Assembly (NCBI GenBank): GCA_030039135.1
Contig: JASHQN010000123.1
Location: 1 to 18,789 of the forward strand
DNA: 18,789 nucleotides
From: Thermoplasmata archaeon
Lineage (GTDB): Archaea; Thermoplasmatota; Thermoplasmata; Lutacidiplasmatales; UBA184
Direction: 5' to 3'
The notes beneath the pieces are model-generated. The model was given only the letters and a program-made list of their open reading frames with translations, was not told the DNA's origin and did no database searches. Below, in pieces: positions 1 to 6,626 of this stretch (its first letter is position 1; each line of letters starts with the position of its first letter). The position numbers and the translations under genes were made by a program.

Positions 1-1
1 T

Positions 2-1699
2 ATCCTCGAGCATTCGTCGGCGCACCTGGTCGCGAAGGCCCTTGTCGAGACGATTCCGGACGCGAAGCCAACGCACGGTCCGCCGACGGACGAGGGGTTC
101 TACTACGACTTCGACGTGCGGCCGCTCACCCCCGCCGACGTCGACGAGATGCGCGAGCGCATGCGCCGGTCCATCGCCGCGCGCGAGCCGTTCGTCCGTC
201 GGGAGATCCCCCGAGAGGAAGCGGAGCGGCTCTTCGCCACGAACCCGTACAAGCTGAAGTACATCGCAGAGACCCCGGCGGACGAGACGATCTCGGTCTA
301 CGAGACGGGTTCGTTCACCGATCTCTGCCGTGGCCCGCACGTTCCCGACACGCGCTGGCTCGAAGGGATCCACATCCTCGGGTTCTCCGGGCTCGAACGA
401 GTGGGAGCCGAACCCGCGGCATCCCTCCAGCGGGTGCGGGGAGTCGGATTCCCGACCCGCGACGAGTTGGACGCGTACCTCAAGCTCCGCGCCGAGGCCG
501 AGGCCCGCGACCACCGATCGATCGGTGCGAAGCAGGAGCTCTTCCTCTTCCTGGACGAGGTACCGGGCTTTCCGTTCTGGCTCCCGAAGGGAATGGTCAT
601 GGTCCGAGAGCTCGAGCGCTACACGATGGAGCATCTGCGCTCCGCCGGGTACGTCGAAGCCCGGACGCCCCTTCTCTTCCCCCAGTCAGTGTACGAAACG
701 AGCGGACACTGGGACCATTACCGGGAGAACATGTTCCTCACGACCGTTGAGGACCGGACGTACGGCTGGAAGCCGATGAACTGCCCCGGCTCGATGCTGA
801 TGTTCCGATCCCGCGCGCGCAGCTACCGCGAGCTCCCACTGCGGATCGCAGAGTTCGCCCCGTTGCACCGCCTCGAGCCGAGCGGAACGCTCCACGGGCT
901 CACCCGCGTCCGGGAGCTGGTCCAGGACGACGCGCACCTGTTCGTCACCGAAGAGCAGGCCGAGGGGGAGATTCGGGCACTGCTCGAATGGGTCCGCGAG
1001 GCAAACACGCTCTTCCGCCTTCCCTGGTCGTACGAGCTCTCGACCCGACCCGCCCAGTTTCTGGGGGACAGCGAGACCTGGGACCGCGCCGAGGCGATCC
1101 TCGAGCGAGTGCTCCGTGAGACGGGAGTCGAGTACCGCGTTTCCGCCGGCGAGGGCGGCTTCTACGCCCCGAAGATCGACGTGCACGTGCGGGACTCCCT
1201 CGGTCGACCCTGGCAGACCGGTACGATCCAGCTCGACTACCAGATGCCCCGCCGCTTCGGGCTCGAGTACCAGGGGCCCGACGGCAAGCTGCATACTCCG
1301 GTCGTCATCCACCGCACGATCCTCGGGACGTGGGAGCGGTTCCTCGGCGTGTTCATCGAGCACTGCGCGGGCCGGTTCCCGCCCTGGCTCGCGCCGGTCC
1401 AGGTCCGGATCCTTCCGGTGACCGACCGGCACGCGGGCACCGCGTCGGGCCTATCGGACGAGCTGCGGGCCGCGGGAATACGGGTCGAGCTGGCGAGCCC
1501 CGAGGACTCGATCGCGAAGCGCGTGCGCACCGCGGAGGTCGATCGGATCCCGTACGTCCTCGTGCTCGGGGACCGGGAGGTCGACGAAGGGACCGTCACG
1601 GTCCGAACGCGCGGCGTCAAGGAGACCCGAACGATGTCGCGCGCGGAGTTCGCCGCGTACGTCCTCGACCGGATCCGCCGGCGGGAGTTCGACCCCTAG
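2..1699 (+). CDS. thrS: Threonyl-tRNA synthetase, bacterial type (5' end outside window)
   Basis: Charges tRNA-Thr with threonine in the cytoplasm. The reading frame is open from base 2, so the gene starts upstream; about 70 residues, roughly a TGS domain, should be missing compared with the usual ~640 aa. Visible residues run in family order. The HxxxH editing motif HSSAH is at fragment residues 4-8, followed by GFYYDFD, and the second editing pair lies in DLCRGPH (Cys codon at 326), so all four residues of the N2/SAD Ser-tRNA-Thr editing site are present. The class II core follows: MNCPG (zinc Cys), motif 2 around RVRELVQDDAHLF, motif 3 HRTILGTWERF, then the anticodon-binding domain starting near WLAPVQVRILPVTDRH. 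MNCPGS replaces the common MNCPGH. Most archaeal ThrRSs have an unrelated editing domain, so this is the bacterial form. The stop overlaps the convergent small gene by 4 bp. Confidence 0.96.
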   Translation: MLEHSSAHLVAKALVETIPDAKPTHGPPTDEGFYYDFDVRPLTPADVDEMRERMRRSIAAREPFVRREIPREEAERLFATNPYKLKYIAETPADETISVYETGSFTDLCRGPHVPDTRWLEGIHILGFSGLERVGAEPAASLQRVRGVGFPTRDELDAYLKLRAEAEARDHRSIGAKQELFLFLDEVPGFPFWLPKGMVMVRELERYTMEHLRSAGYVEARTPLLFPQSVYETSGHWDHYRENMFLTTVEDRTYGWKPMNCPGSMLMFRSRARSYRELPLRIAEFAPLHRLEPSGTLHGLTRVRELVQDDAHLFVTEEQAEGEIRALLEWVREANTLFRLPWSYELSTRPAQFLGDSETWDRAEAILERVLRETGVEYRVSAGEGGFYAPKIDVHVRDSLGRPWQTGTIQLDYQMPRRFGLEYQGPDGKLHTPVVIHRTILGTWERFLGVFIEHCAGRFPPWLAPVQVRILPVTDRHAGTASGLSDELRAAGIRVELASPEDSIAKRVRTAEVDRIPYVLVLGDREVDEGTVTVRTRGVKETRTMSRAEFAAYVLDRIRRREFDP

Positions 1700-1896
1700 C
1701 GAATCGCGGAACGTCGCGAGCGCTTCGCCTCGATCCGAGCGTTGAGGTATCCGGAGTCGACCTCCGCGCTCGTCGCCTGATGCTCCGATCGGAGATGGTC
1801 ACGCAGTCGCACGAGCTCGACCGCGCGCCCGCAGACGGGGCACGTGACCCGGGCGCGCCGCTGGTTCGCGTCTCCCGGAGCGGGGGTCGGGATCAT
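1696..1896 (-). CDS. Small C2H2-type zinc-finger protein (66 aa)
   Basis: Unnamed small protein with one clear zinc-finger-like motif: CPVC, 11 residues, then H-x4-H (CPVCGRAVELVRLRDHLRSEH region). The C-terminal tail is basic (KRSRRSAIR), which suggests nucleic-acid binding; the target is unknown. The frame is open further upstream to 1965, but the ATG at 1896 is preferred because a TATA-like TTTTTTAT (1931-1924) sits about 30 nt upstream and the extra residues look unstructured. It is divergent from the membrane pyrophosphatase gene, and its stop overlaps the stop of thrS by 4 bp on the opposite strand. A local regulator is possible but not shown. Confidence 0.68.
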   Translation of the reverse strand: MIPTPAPGDANQRRARVTCPVCGRAVELVRLRDHLRSEHQATSAEVDSGYLNARIEAKRSRRSAIR

Positions 1897-1923
1897 CGCA
1901 CGACGTAGCTGCGAAGCCGCGAC

Positions 1924-1931
1924 ATAAAAAA
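1924..1931 (-). promoter_or_regulatory. TATA-like box of the small zinc-finger gene
   Basis: TTTTTTAT on the minus strand, centred about 31 nt upstream of the ATG at 1896. This is close to the archaeal TATA-to-start distance expected of a leaderless or very short-leader transcript. It lies back to back with the hppA box about 40 bp away. Confidence 0.5.
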
Positions 1932-1968
1932 CGCGTGGCAGAAGCGCACCCCCGGCTCGGCGCAATCC

Positions 1969-1976
1969 TTTATTAA
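1969..1976 (+). promoter_or_regulatory. TATA-like box of hppA
   Basis: TTTATTAA in otherwise GC-rich DNA, centred about 43 nt upstream of the hppA ATG. The predicted transcript start is near 1998, giving a leader of roughly 18 nt that holds a weak GGGGAT ribosome-binding-like stretch (2004-2009). Confidence 0.6.
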
Positions 1977-2015
1977 GCGCTCCGTTCCGCCCCCTCGTCT
2001 TTCGGGGATATTCGA

Positions 2016-4133
2016 ATGGGCCTCTCCACGGGTCAGCTCGAGCTCGTGATCCTGCTCGCCTCGATCCTCGCTCTCGCGTACGCCGGAGTGCAGACCGCTC
2101 TCGTGCTCCGCGAGGACGAGGGCGACGAGCGGATGCGCGAGATCGCGGCCGCGATCCGGGAGGGGGCGACCGCGTTCCTCCGTCGCGAGTACACCTACGT
2201 GTTCATCGTGGCGGCGGTCCTCGCCGTCGTCATCGCGCTCGCGTTCGGCATCACCGGCGACGGGGCGCGCCTCGCCACGGGATTCGTCTTCGGGGTCGCG
2301 GGAAGCGCCCTCGCCGGCGCCCTCGGGATGCTGCTCAGCATCCGGGCCAACGTCCGGACGGCAGCGCACGCCCGCCGGGGCGATCTACCGGCGACGATGG
2401 CGTTCGCCTTCCGGGGCGGAAGCGTGACGGGGCTTTCCGTCGCCGGCCTCGCTCTCCTCGAGCTCGTCGGGTTCTACGTCGCGTTCGGGGGCAACGTCCT
2501 CGACATGGTCGGGCTGCTCTTCGGCGCCTCGTTGATGAGCCTCTTCGCGCGGGTCGGTGGCGGCATCTACACGAAGGGGGCGGACGTCGGGACCGACCTG
2601 GTCGGCAAGGTCGAGGCCGGCATCCCTGAGGACGATCCCCGCAACCCTGGCGTCATCGCGGACAACGTCGGCGATAACGTAGGAGACTGTGCCGGGATGG
2701 CGGCGGACCTCTTCGAGACCTACGTCGTGACCGCGATGGCGGCGATGCTCCTCGCCTACCTCATCGGGGCGGCGGGGGTCTACCCCACCCTCCTGAGCCT
2801 GTTCCCGAACGCGGTGCTATTCCCGCTCCTCGTCTGCGCGTGGGCGATCCTCGCGACCGTCGTGGGGAGCCTGTTCGTGCGCATGCGTCCCGGAGGCTCG
2901 ATCATGGGCGCGCTGTACCAGGGGCTGGCCGCGACGACGGCGATCGGATTGATCGGGCTCTACCTCCTCGATTACTACTTCATGGGCGCGAACCTCGGGA
3001 TCTTTGCCGCGACGGCCGTCGGCCTCGTGGTGATGATCCTGATCGTGATCATCACCGATTACTACACGAGCGCGAGCTACCGACCCGTCCACCAGATCGC
3101 CGAAGCCTCGCAAGCGGGTGCGGGACCCACGGTGATCAGCGGGCTCGCGGTCGGCCTCCAGTCGGCGTGGCTACCGGCCATCGTGGTCGTAGCCGGTACG
3201 CTCATCGCGTACCTTGCGGCGGGCTGGACGGGCACGACCACTGCCCCCAACGCCTTCCTCGGCCTCTACGGGATCGGGCTCGCGGCCGCGAGCATGCTCA
3301 GCGTCACCGGCATGATCATCTCGATCGACTCGTTCGGCCCGATCACCGACAACGCCGGGGGGATCGCGGAGATGGCGAACCTTCCGCCCCAGGCGCGCGC
3401 GATCACCGACCCGCTAGATGCCGTCGGCAACACTACGAAGGCGATCACGAAGGGCTACGCGATCGGCTCGGCGGTGCTCGCAGCGCTCGCGCTGTTCGCG
3501 GCGTACACGTTCGCCGCCGCCTCGAAATGGGGCCAGCCTTGGGCGGCCTTCACGGCCCTGCTGACGCTCAGCACGCCGCTGGTCGTGGCCGGACTCGTGA
3601 TCGGCGCCGTGCTCCCTTTCTTCTTCACCTCGTTCCTGATGAACGCGGTCGGCGTCGCGGCCGAGCGGATGGTCTTCGAGATCCGGCGCCAGTTCAAGGA
3701 GATCGCCGGACTTCTCGAAGGGAAAGCGAAGCCCGAGTACGGCCGGTGCGTCGACATCGTTACCGTGACCGCGCTCCGCCAGCTCGCGGCGCCCGCGCTG
3801 ATCGCCGTCGTCACGCCCCTCGCCGTCGGCTTCCTGCTCGGTCCGGTCGCGCTCGCGGCGCTCCTGCTCGGCGTCATCGTCTCGGGCTTCCCCCTCGCGC
3901 TCACGATGACGACGGGCGGCGCCGCCTGGGACAACGGGAAGAAGTACATCGAGAGCGGCCACTTCGGCGGGAAGCACTCTGATGCCCACAAGGCCGCGGT
4001 CGTCGGGGACACCGTCGGGGACGCGACGAAAGACACCGCCGGTCCGGCGATCAACCCCCTCATCAAAGTCGTCAACACGATCTCGATACTGTTCATCGCC
4101 CTCATCGTCGCGCACTCGGTCATCCCGGTGTAG
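2016..4133 (+). CDS. hppA: Membrane-bound proton-pumping pyrophosphatase, K+-independent type
   Basis: Integral membrane pump that couples hydrolysis of pyrophosphate to ion transport across the cytoplasmic membrane, recovering energy from biosynthetic PPi. The 705-residue length and many hydrophobic segments (about 15-16) fit the family. The active-site region is textbook: DVGTDLVGKVE near residue 190, then DDPRNP and IADNVGDNVGDCAG, with a second acidic cluster GDTVGDATKDTAGP near the C-terminus. The potassium-dependence site reads GNTTKAITKG (residues 471-480), with Lys475 and Thr478 where K+-dependent enzymes carry Ala and Gly/Ala. This predicts a K+-independent H+ pump rather than a Na+ pump. 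Transcribed from its own promoter, divergent from the zinc-finger gene. The ATG follows a short leader. Confidence 0.97.
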   Translation: MGLSTGQLELVILLASILALAYAGVQTALVLREDEGDERMREIAAAIREGATAFLRREYTYVFIVAAVLAVVIALAFGITGDGARLATGFVFGVAGSALAGALGMLLSIRANVRTAAHARRGDLPATMAFAFRGGSVTGLSVAGLALLELVGFYVAFGGNVLDMVGLLFGASLMSLFARVGGGIYTKGADVGTDLVGKVEAGIPEDDPRNPGVIADNVGDNVGDCAGMAADLFETYVVTAMAAMLLAYLIGAAGVYPTLLSLFPNAVLFPLLVCAWAILATVVGSLFVRMRPGGSIMGALYQGLAATTAIGLIGLYLLDYYFMGANLGIFAATAVGLVVMILIVIITDYYTSASYRPVHQIAEASQAGAGPTVISGLAVGLQSAWLPAIVVVAGTLIAYLAAGWTGTTTAPNAFLGLYGIGLAAASMLSVTGMIISIDSFGPITDNAGGIAEMANLPPQARAITDPLDAVGNTTKAITKGYAIGSAVLAALALFAAYTFAAASKWGQPWAAFTALLTLSTPLVVAGLVIGAVLPFFFTSFLMNAVGVAAERMVFEIRRQFKEIAGLLEGKAKPEYGRCVDIVTVTALRQLAAPALIAVVTPLAVGFLLGPVALAALLLGVIVSGFPLALTMTTGGAAWDNGKKYIESGHFGGKHSDAHKAAVVGDTVGDATKDTAGPAINPLIKVVNTISILFIALIVAHSVIPV

Positions 4134-4181
4134 CGCGAGCGGGCGTCGGGCCTCGCGGTCGCGACGGCCAGCCTCCATCAG

Positions 4182-4189
4182 CATTTTCC
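4182..4189 (+). promoter_or_regulatory. Weak TATA-like stretch before the SDR pair
   Basis: CATTTTCC is the only AT-rich patch between hppA and the first SDR gene. It is centred about 27 nt before the proposed TTG start, the distance expected for a leaderless archaeal transcript. The match to TATA is poor. Confidence 0.3.
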
Positions 4190-4212
4190 GCCCGAGCGCT
4201 CATCGTCGGACG

Positions 4213-4968
4213 TTGTTCGACCTCGGCGGGCAGATCGTCCTCGTCACCGGCGCGTCGCGGGGCATCGGGCGCGCGATCGCGCTCGAGCTCGGTCGCGCGG
4301 GCGCCGAGATCGCCGTCCACTACCACGTGAATCGCCCGGGCGCCGAGTCGCTCTGCGCGGAGCTCGGGCGAATCGGGGTCACGGCGAAAGCGTTCGCGGC
4401 GGACGTCGGGAGCTGGGAGGAGACCGCACGGATGGTCCGGGCGGCCGGCGACTGGCGCGGTCGTCTCGACGGGGTCGTCACCTGCGCGGGGATCTTCCGG
4501 GGGGACGACACGGAGGGCATCGGTGCGAAAGACTTCGAGTCGGTGGTGCGCACCGATCTCGAGGGCTCGTTCCGGACGATCCAGTGCGCCCTCCCTTACC
4601 TGCGCAAGAGCGTCCGTCCTTCGGTCGTGACGGTCTCCTCCGTGCTCGCAGGCCACCCCGCGATCGGCGGTGCTCCGTACCAGGCCGCGAAGGCAGGGAT
4701 CGAACAGATGACGCGCGCGCTTGCGCTCGAGCTGGCTCCCAGGATCCGGGTCAACGCGGTCGCCCCGGGGTTCATCCGTACGGACATGAACCGCACCGCG
4801 CACGAGAACCCCCGGACCCGAGAGGCGATCGCGAAGGCCACACCGCTCGGACGATGGGGCGAACCCGCGGACGTCGCACCCGCAGTTCGATACCTCCTGA
4901 GCCTCGAGGCGGACTGGATCACGGGCCTCGTTCTCGGCATCGACGGGGGGATCCCGATGTCCCGATGA
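4213..4968 (+). CDS. SDR-family oxidoreductase with altered active-site asparagines
   Basis: NAD(P)-dependent short-chain dehydrogenase/reductase of FabG-like shape, 251 aa; substrate unknown. TGASRGIG (12-19) is the dinucleotide-binding glycine motif, and Ser143, Tyr156 and Lys160 (YQAAK) form the catalytic triad. NAVAPGFIRTDM and the C-terminal GIDGG are usual SDR landmarks. Two family Asn positions differ: NNAG reads TCAG (90-93), and the tetrad Asn appears as Asp115 (TDLEG). The start is the in-frame TTG at 4213. No ATG or GTG lies between the hppA stop and the glycine motif, and the fold would begin immediately. The stop overlaps the next SDR gene by ATGA, so the pair is co-translated. 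The C-terminal third resembles the neighbour closely (RTREA, GRWGEP, DVA), suggesting a tandem duplication. Confidence 0.88.
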   Translation: MFDLGGQIVLVTGASRGIGRAIALELGRAGAEIAVHYHVNRPGAESLCAELGRIGVTAKAFAADVGSWEETARMVRAAGDWRGRLDGVVTCAGIFRGDDTEGIGAKDFESVVRTDLEGSFRTIQCALPYLRKSVRPSVVTVSSVLAGHPAIGGAPYQAAKAGIEQMTRALALELAPRIRVNAVAPGFIRTDMNRTAHENPRTREAIAKATPLGRWGEPADVAPAVRYLLSLEADWITGLVLGIDGGIPMSR

Positions 4969-5744
4969 CCGACGGACCCCTCTTTTCGGGCAAGGCCGCG
5001 CTAGTGACCGGAGGGTCGCGGGGGATCGGCCGGGCCATTGTGCTCGCTCTCGCGTCCGAAGGGGCCGACGTCGCGTTTTCCTACCGCTCGGACGTCCGCG
5101 CGGCGAAAGATGTCGTGACAGGCGTGGCCCACCTCGGACGCCGCGCGTTCCCCTTCGAGAGCGACGCCGCCCAGTCGGAAGCGGCCGAGGCGCTCGTTCG
5201 GGACGCGCGCGCCCGGCTGGGGAGGCTGGACGTGGTCGTCGCTAACGCCGGGGTTCCAGATCCCGCCTCCTGGGAGTCCCTCTCGCCCGCGGACTGGCGC
5301 GTCGTGCTGGACACGAACTTGCTCGGACCCTACTACCTCGCTCGGGCGGCGCAGCCGTTGCTGACGCCGGGGGCGAGCTCGATCGTTCTCGTCGCGTCGA
5401 TCGCGGGACTCCTCGCGAACCCCGGGAAGCTTGCGTACGCCGCATCGAAGGCGGCGCTCATCTCGCTCGCGAAGAGCCTCGCGCTGGCCTTCGCCCCGGC
5501 GGTGCGCGTGAACGCGGTCGCCCCCGGATGGGTCCGTACGGACATGACCGCGCCGCTCCACAATGCGGCCCGCACCCGCGAGGCGTTGGTCCGCACGATC
5601 CCACGCGGCCGATGGGGCGAGCCCGACGACGTCGCGGCCGCCGTCGTCTTCCTCGCGTCCGACGGCGCTCGGTTCGTGACCGGCGAGACGCTGGTCGTCG
5701 ACGGAGGCGGGTCAATCCATTGGCGGGGCGCAGCCGAGGGCTAG
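4965..5744 (+). CDS. SDR-family oxidoreductase, FabG-like
   Basis: Second short-chain dehydrogenase/reductase, 259 aa, with a complete catalytic tetrad: Asn118 (TNLLG), Ser145, Tyr158 and Lys162 (YAASK). The glycine motif TGGSRGIG is at 15-22, ANAG at 93-96, then NAVAPGWVRTDM and LVVDGGG near the C-terminus. It would oxidise or reduce an alcohol/carbonyl using NAD(P). FabG (3-oxoacyl-ACP reductase) is the nearest well-known relative, but archaea generally lack ACP-based fatty-acid synthesis, so the substrate is open. The ATG overlaps the previous stop (ATGA), so translation is probably coupled and the two proteins may form a mixed tetramer. The stop lies one base from the stop of the convergent gene. 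Confidence 0.92.
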   Translation: MTDGPLFSGKAALVTGGSRGIGRAIVLALASEGADVAFSYRSDVRAAKDVVTGVAHLGRRAFPFESDAAQSEAAEALVRDARARLGRLDVVVANAGVPDPASWESLSPADWRVVLDTNLLGPYYLARAAQPLLTPGASSIVLVASIAGLLANPGKLAYAASKAALISLAKSLALAFAPAVRVNAVAPGWVRTDMTAPLHNAARTREALVRTIPRGRWGEPDDVAAAVVFLASDGARFVTGETLVVDGGGSIHWRGAAEG

Positions 5745-5745
5745 C

Positions 5746-6105
5746 CTAGGCGTAGTGGCTCAGGCTCGAGCGCTCCTTCTTCGCGGCCTCGCGCTCATCG
5801 CCGCGCTCCTCGCGCCGCCGCTCCTTCTCGCACTCCTCTTCCGTGACCCAGAGGAACTCGAGGTCCTCGGGGTGCTCGTGGGCGACGAACGCCCCCGCCT
5901 CGAAGGCGCTCGAGAGCAGCTCCTCGAGGTTGTCGGCGTCGGACCCTTCTAGGCGACCCGCGAGCCTCCAGTACCAGTCCGGAGCCTTGCCGGCCGACTG
6001 AAGGTACTCCGTCACGAGATCGTAGATCGAAGAGCGATCGTCGGTCAGGCGGACATGGAGGTGACGGGCCGGTTCCTCGGAGGTCGGAGCGCTCGACGTG
6101 GTCAT
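5746..6105 (-). CDS. Acidic hypothetical protein (119 aa)
   Basis: Family not recognised. After a short Ser/Thr-rich N-terminus the protein has a compact, probably mixed alpha/beta core (residues 14-92) with HLHVRLTD, DWYWRLAGRLEG and EDLEFLWVTEEE, then a highly charged, probably helical tail rich in Glu, Arg and Lys (93-112). There is no signal peptide or membrane segment, so it should be cytosolic. The ATG at 6105 is chosen over the in-frame GTG at 6111 because a TATA-like GTTATAG (6136-6130) lies 28 nt upstream, implying a leaderless message. Codon third positions are GC-rich like those of its neighbours, supporting a real gene. It is convergent with the SDR pair and divergent from the mre11-rad50 operon; neither suggests a role. 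Confidence 0.8.
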   Translation of the reverse strand: MTTSSAPTSEEPARHLHVRLTDDRSSIYDLVTEYLQSAGKAPDWYWRLAGRLEGSDADNLEELLSSAFEAGAFVAHEHPEDLEFLWVTEEECEKERRREERGDEREAAKKERSSLSHYA

Positions 6106-6128
6106 CGGCACGGAGCAGACGGGGAGCC

Positions 6129-6137
6129 GCTATAACG
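6129..6137. promoter_or_regulatory. TATA-like box, possibly bidirectional
   Basis: GCTATAACG reads as CGTTATAGC on the other strand. On the minus strand it sits at the right distance (about 28 nt) for the acidic hypothetical gene. On the plus strand it is the only TATA-like site before the operon with mre11 and rad50, predicting a start near 6160 and a leader of about 40 nt (GTG start) or 70 nt (ATG start). Confidence 0.5.
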
Positions 6138-6198
6138 CCTCGGCCCGCGGAACCCAGAACCCTTCAAGAGGTGGCGCGAACTGGGTCCCCCGACACCT

Positions 6199-6624
6199 GT
6201 GTACGGCGGCCCACCCCCATCGGCATCGCCCATGTCAGCCGGCGGCGACGCCTCGGGAGCTCGAGGGCAGCGATACGGGTACCTCGTCCAGCGCTTGCAG
6301 AACCGGCAGATCACGATGGAGGAGGCGACCGAGCTCTTCGCTCTCATGCAGGGGATGATCGCGCGAGCGAACGAGGCCGCCCGCGCCGCCGCCCGAACCG
6401 TGGGTCCTCCCCCTCCCCCTCCGTCGCCGCTCGCGCCGGCGCGCGGGGAACGGCTCGCCCCGGCGAGCGGGGCAGCGGACGACTTTCTCCTCGTCGGCCT
6501 TCTGGCCATGGGGGCCGGCGCGGGGCTCCTCGCCGCTCTCTCGAAACGCATCGGGGACACCTCGCCTCCCTCCCCCTCCGGGGGCGGCCGCTCGAAGCCG
6601 AGCGAACCGTCTCAGAAGGGGTAG
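6199..6624 (+). CDS. Small single-membrane-span protein in the mre11-rad50 operon
   Basis: Family not recognised. The 141-residue chain has a Pro/Gly/Ser-rich N-terminus, an amphipathic helical stretch (about 24-68, with LVQRLQNRQITMEEATELF), a run of six prolines (70-75), one clear hydrophobic segment (FLLVGLLAMGAGAGLLAAL, about 96-114) flanked by basic residues, and a Pro/Ser/Lys-rich tail. This fits a protein with one membrane anchor and soluble arms; orientation is uncertain. The GTG at 6199 is the longest start and the ATG at 6232 is an equally plausible one. It ends two bases before the mre11 start codon, so co-translation is likely. GC-rich third positions and the membrane segment favour this frame over the overlapping Arg/Pro-rich frame that runs into mre11. 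Confidence 0.72.
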   Translation: MYGGPPPSASPMSAGGDASGARGQRYGYLVQRLQNRQITMEEATELFALMQGMIARANEAARAAARTVGPPPPPPSPLAPARGERLAPASGAADDFLLVGLLAMGAGAGLLAALSKRIGDTSPPSPSGGGRSKPSEPSQKG

Positions 6625-6626
6625 GG

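Noticed and set aside
3982..4212. N-terminal extension of the first SDR inside hppA
   Set aside because: It overlaps the conserved 3' end of hppA in another frame and has shadow composition. The SDR fold starts at the TTG at 4213.
6406..6425. C-rich tract as a simple repeat or recombination site
   Set aside because: It encodes the six-proline run of the small membrane protein and needs no other explanation.
6171..6626. N-terminal extension of mre11 from GTG 6171
   Set aside because: The extension is Arg/Pro/Ser-rich shadow of the overlapping small membrane protein gene. Mre11 homology begins right after ATG 6627, which has a good ribosome-binding stretch.
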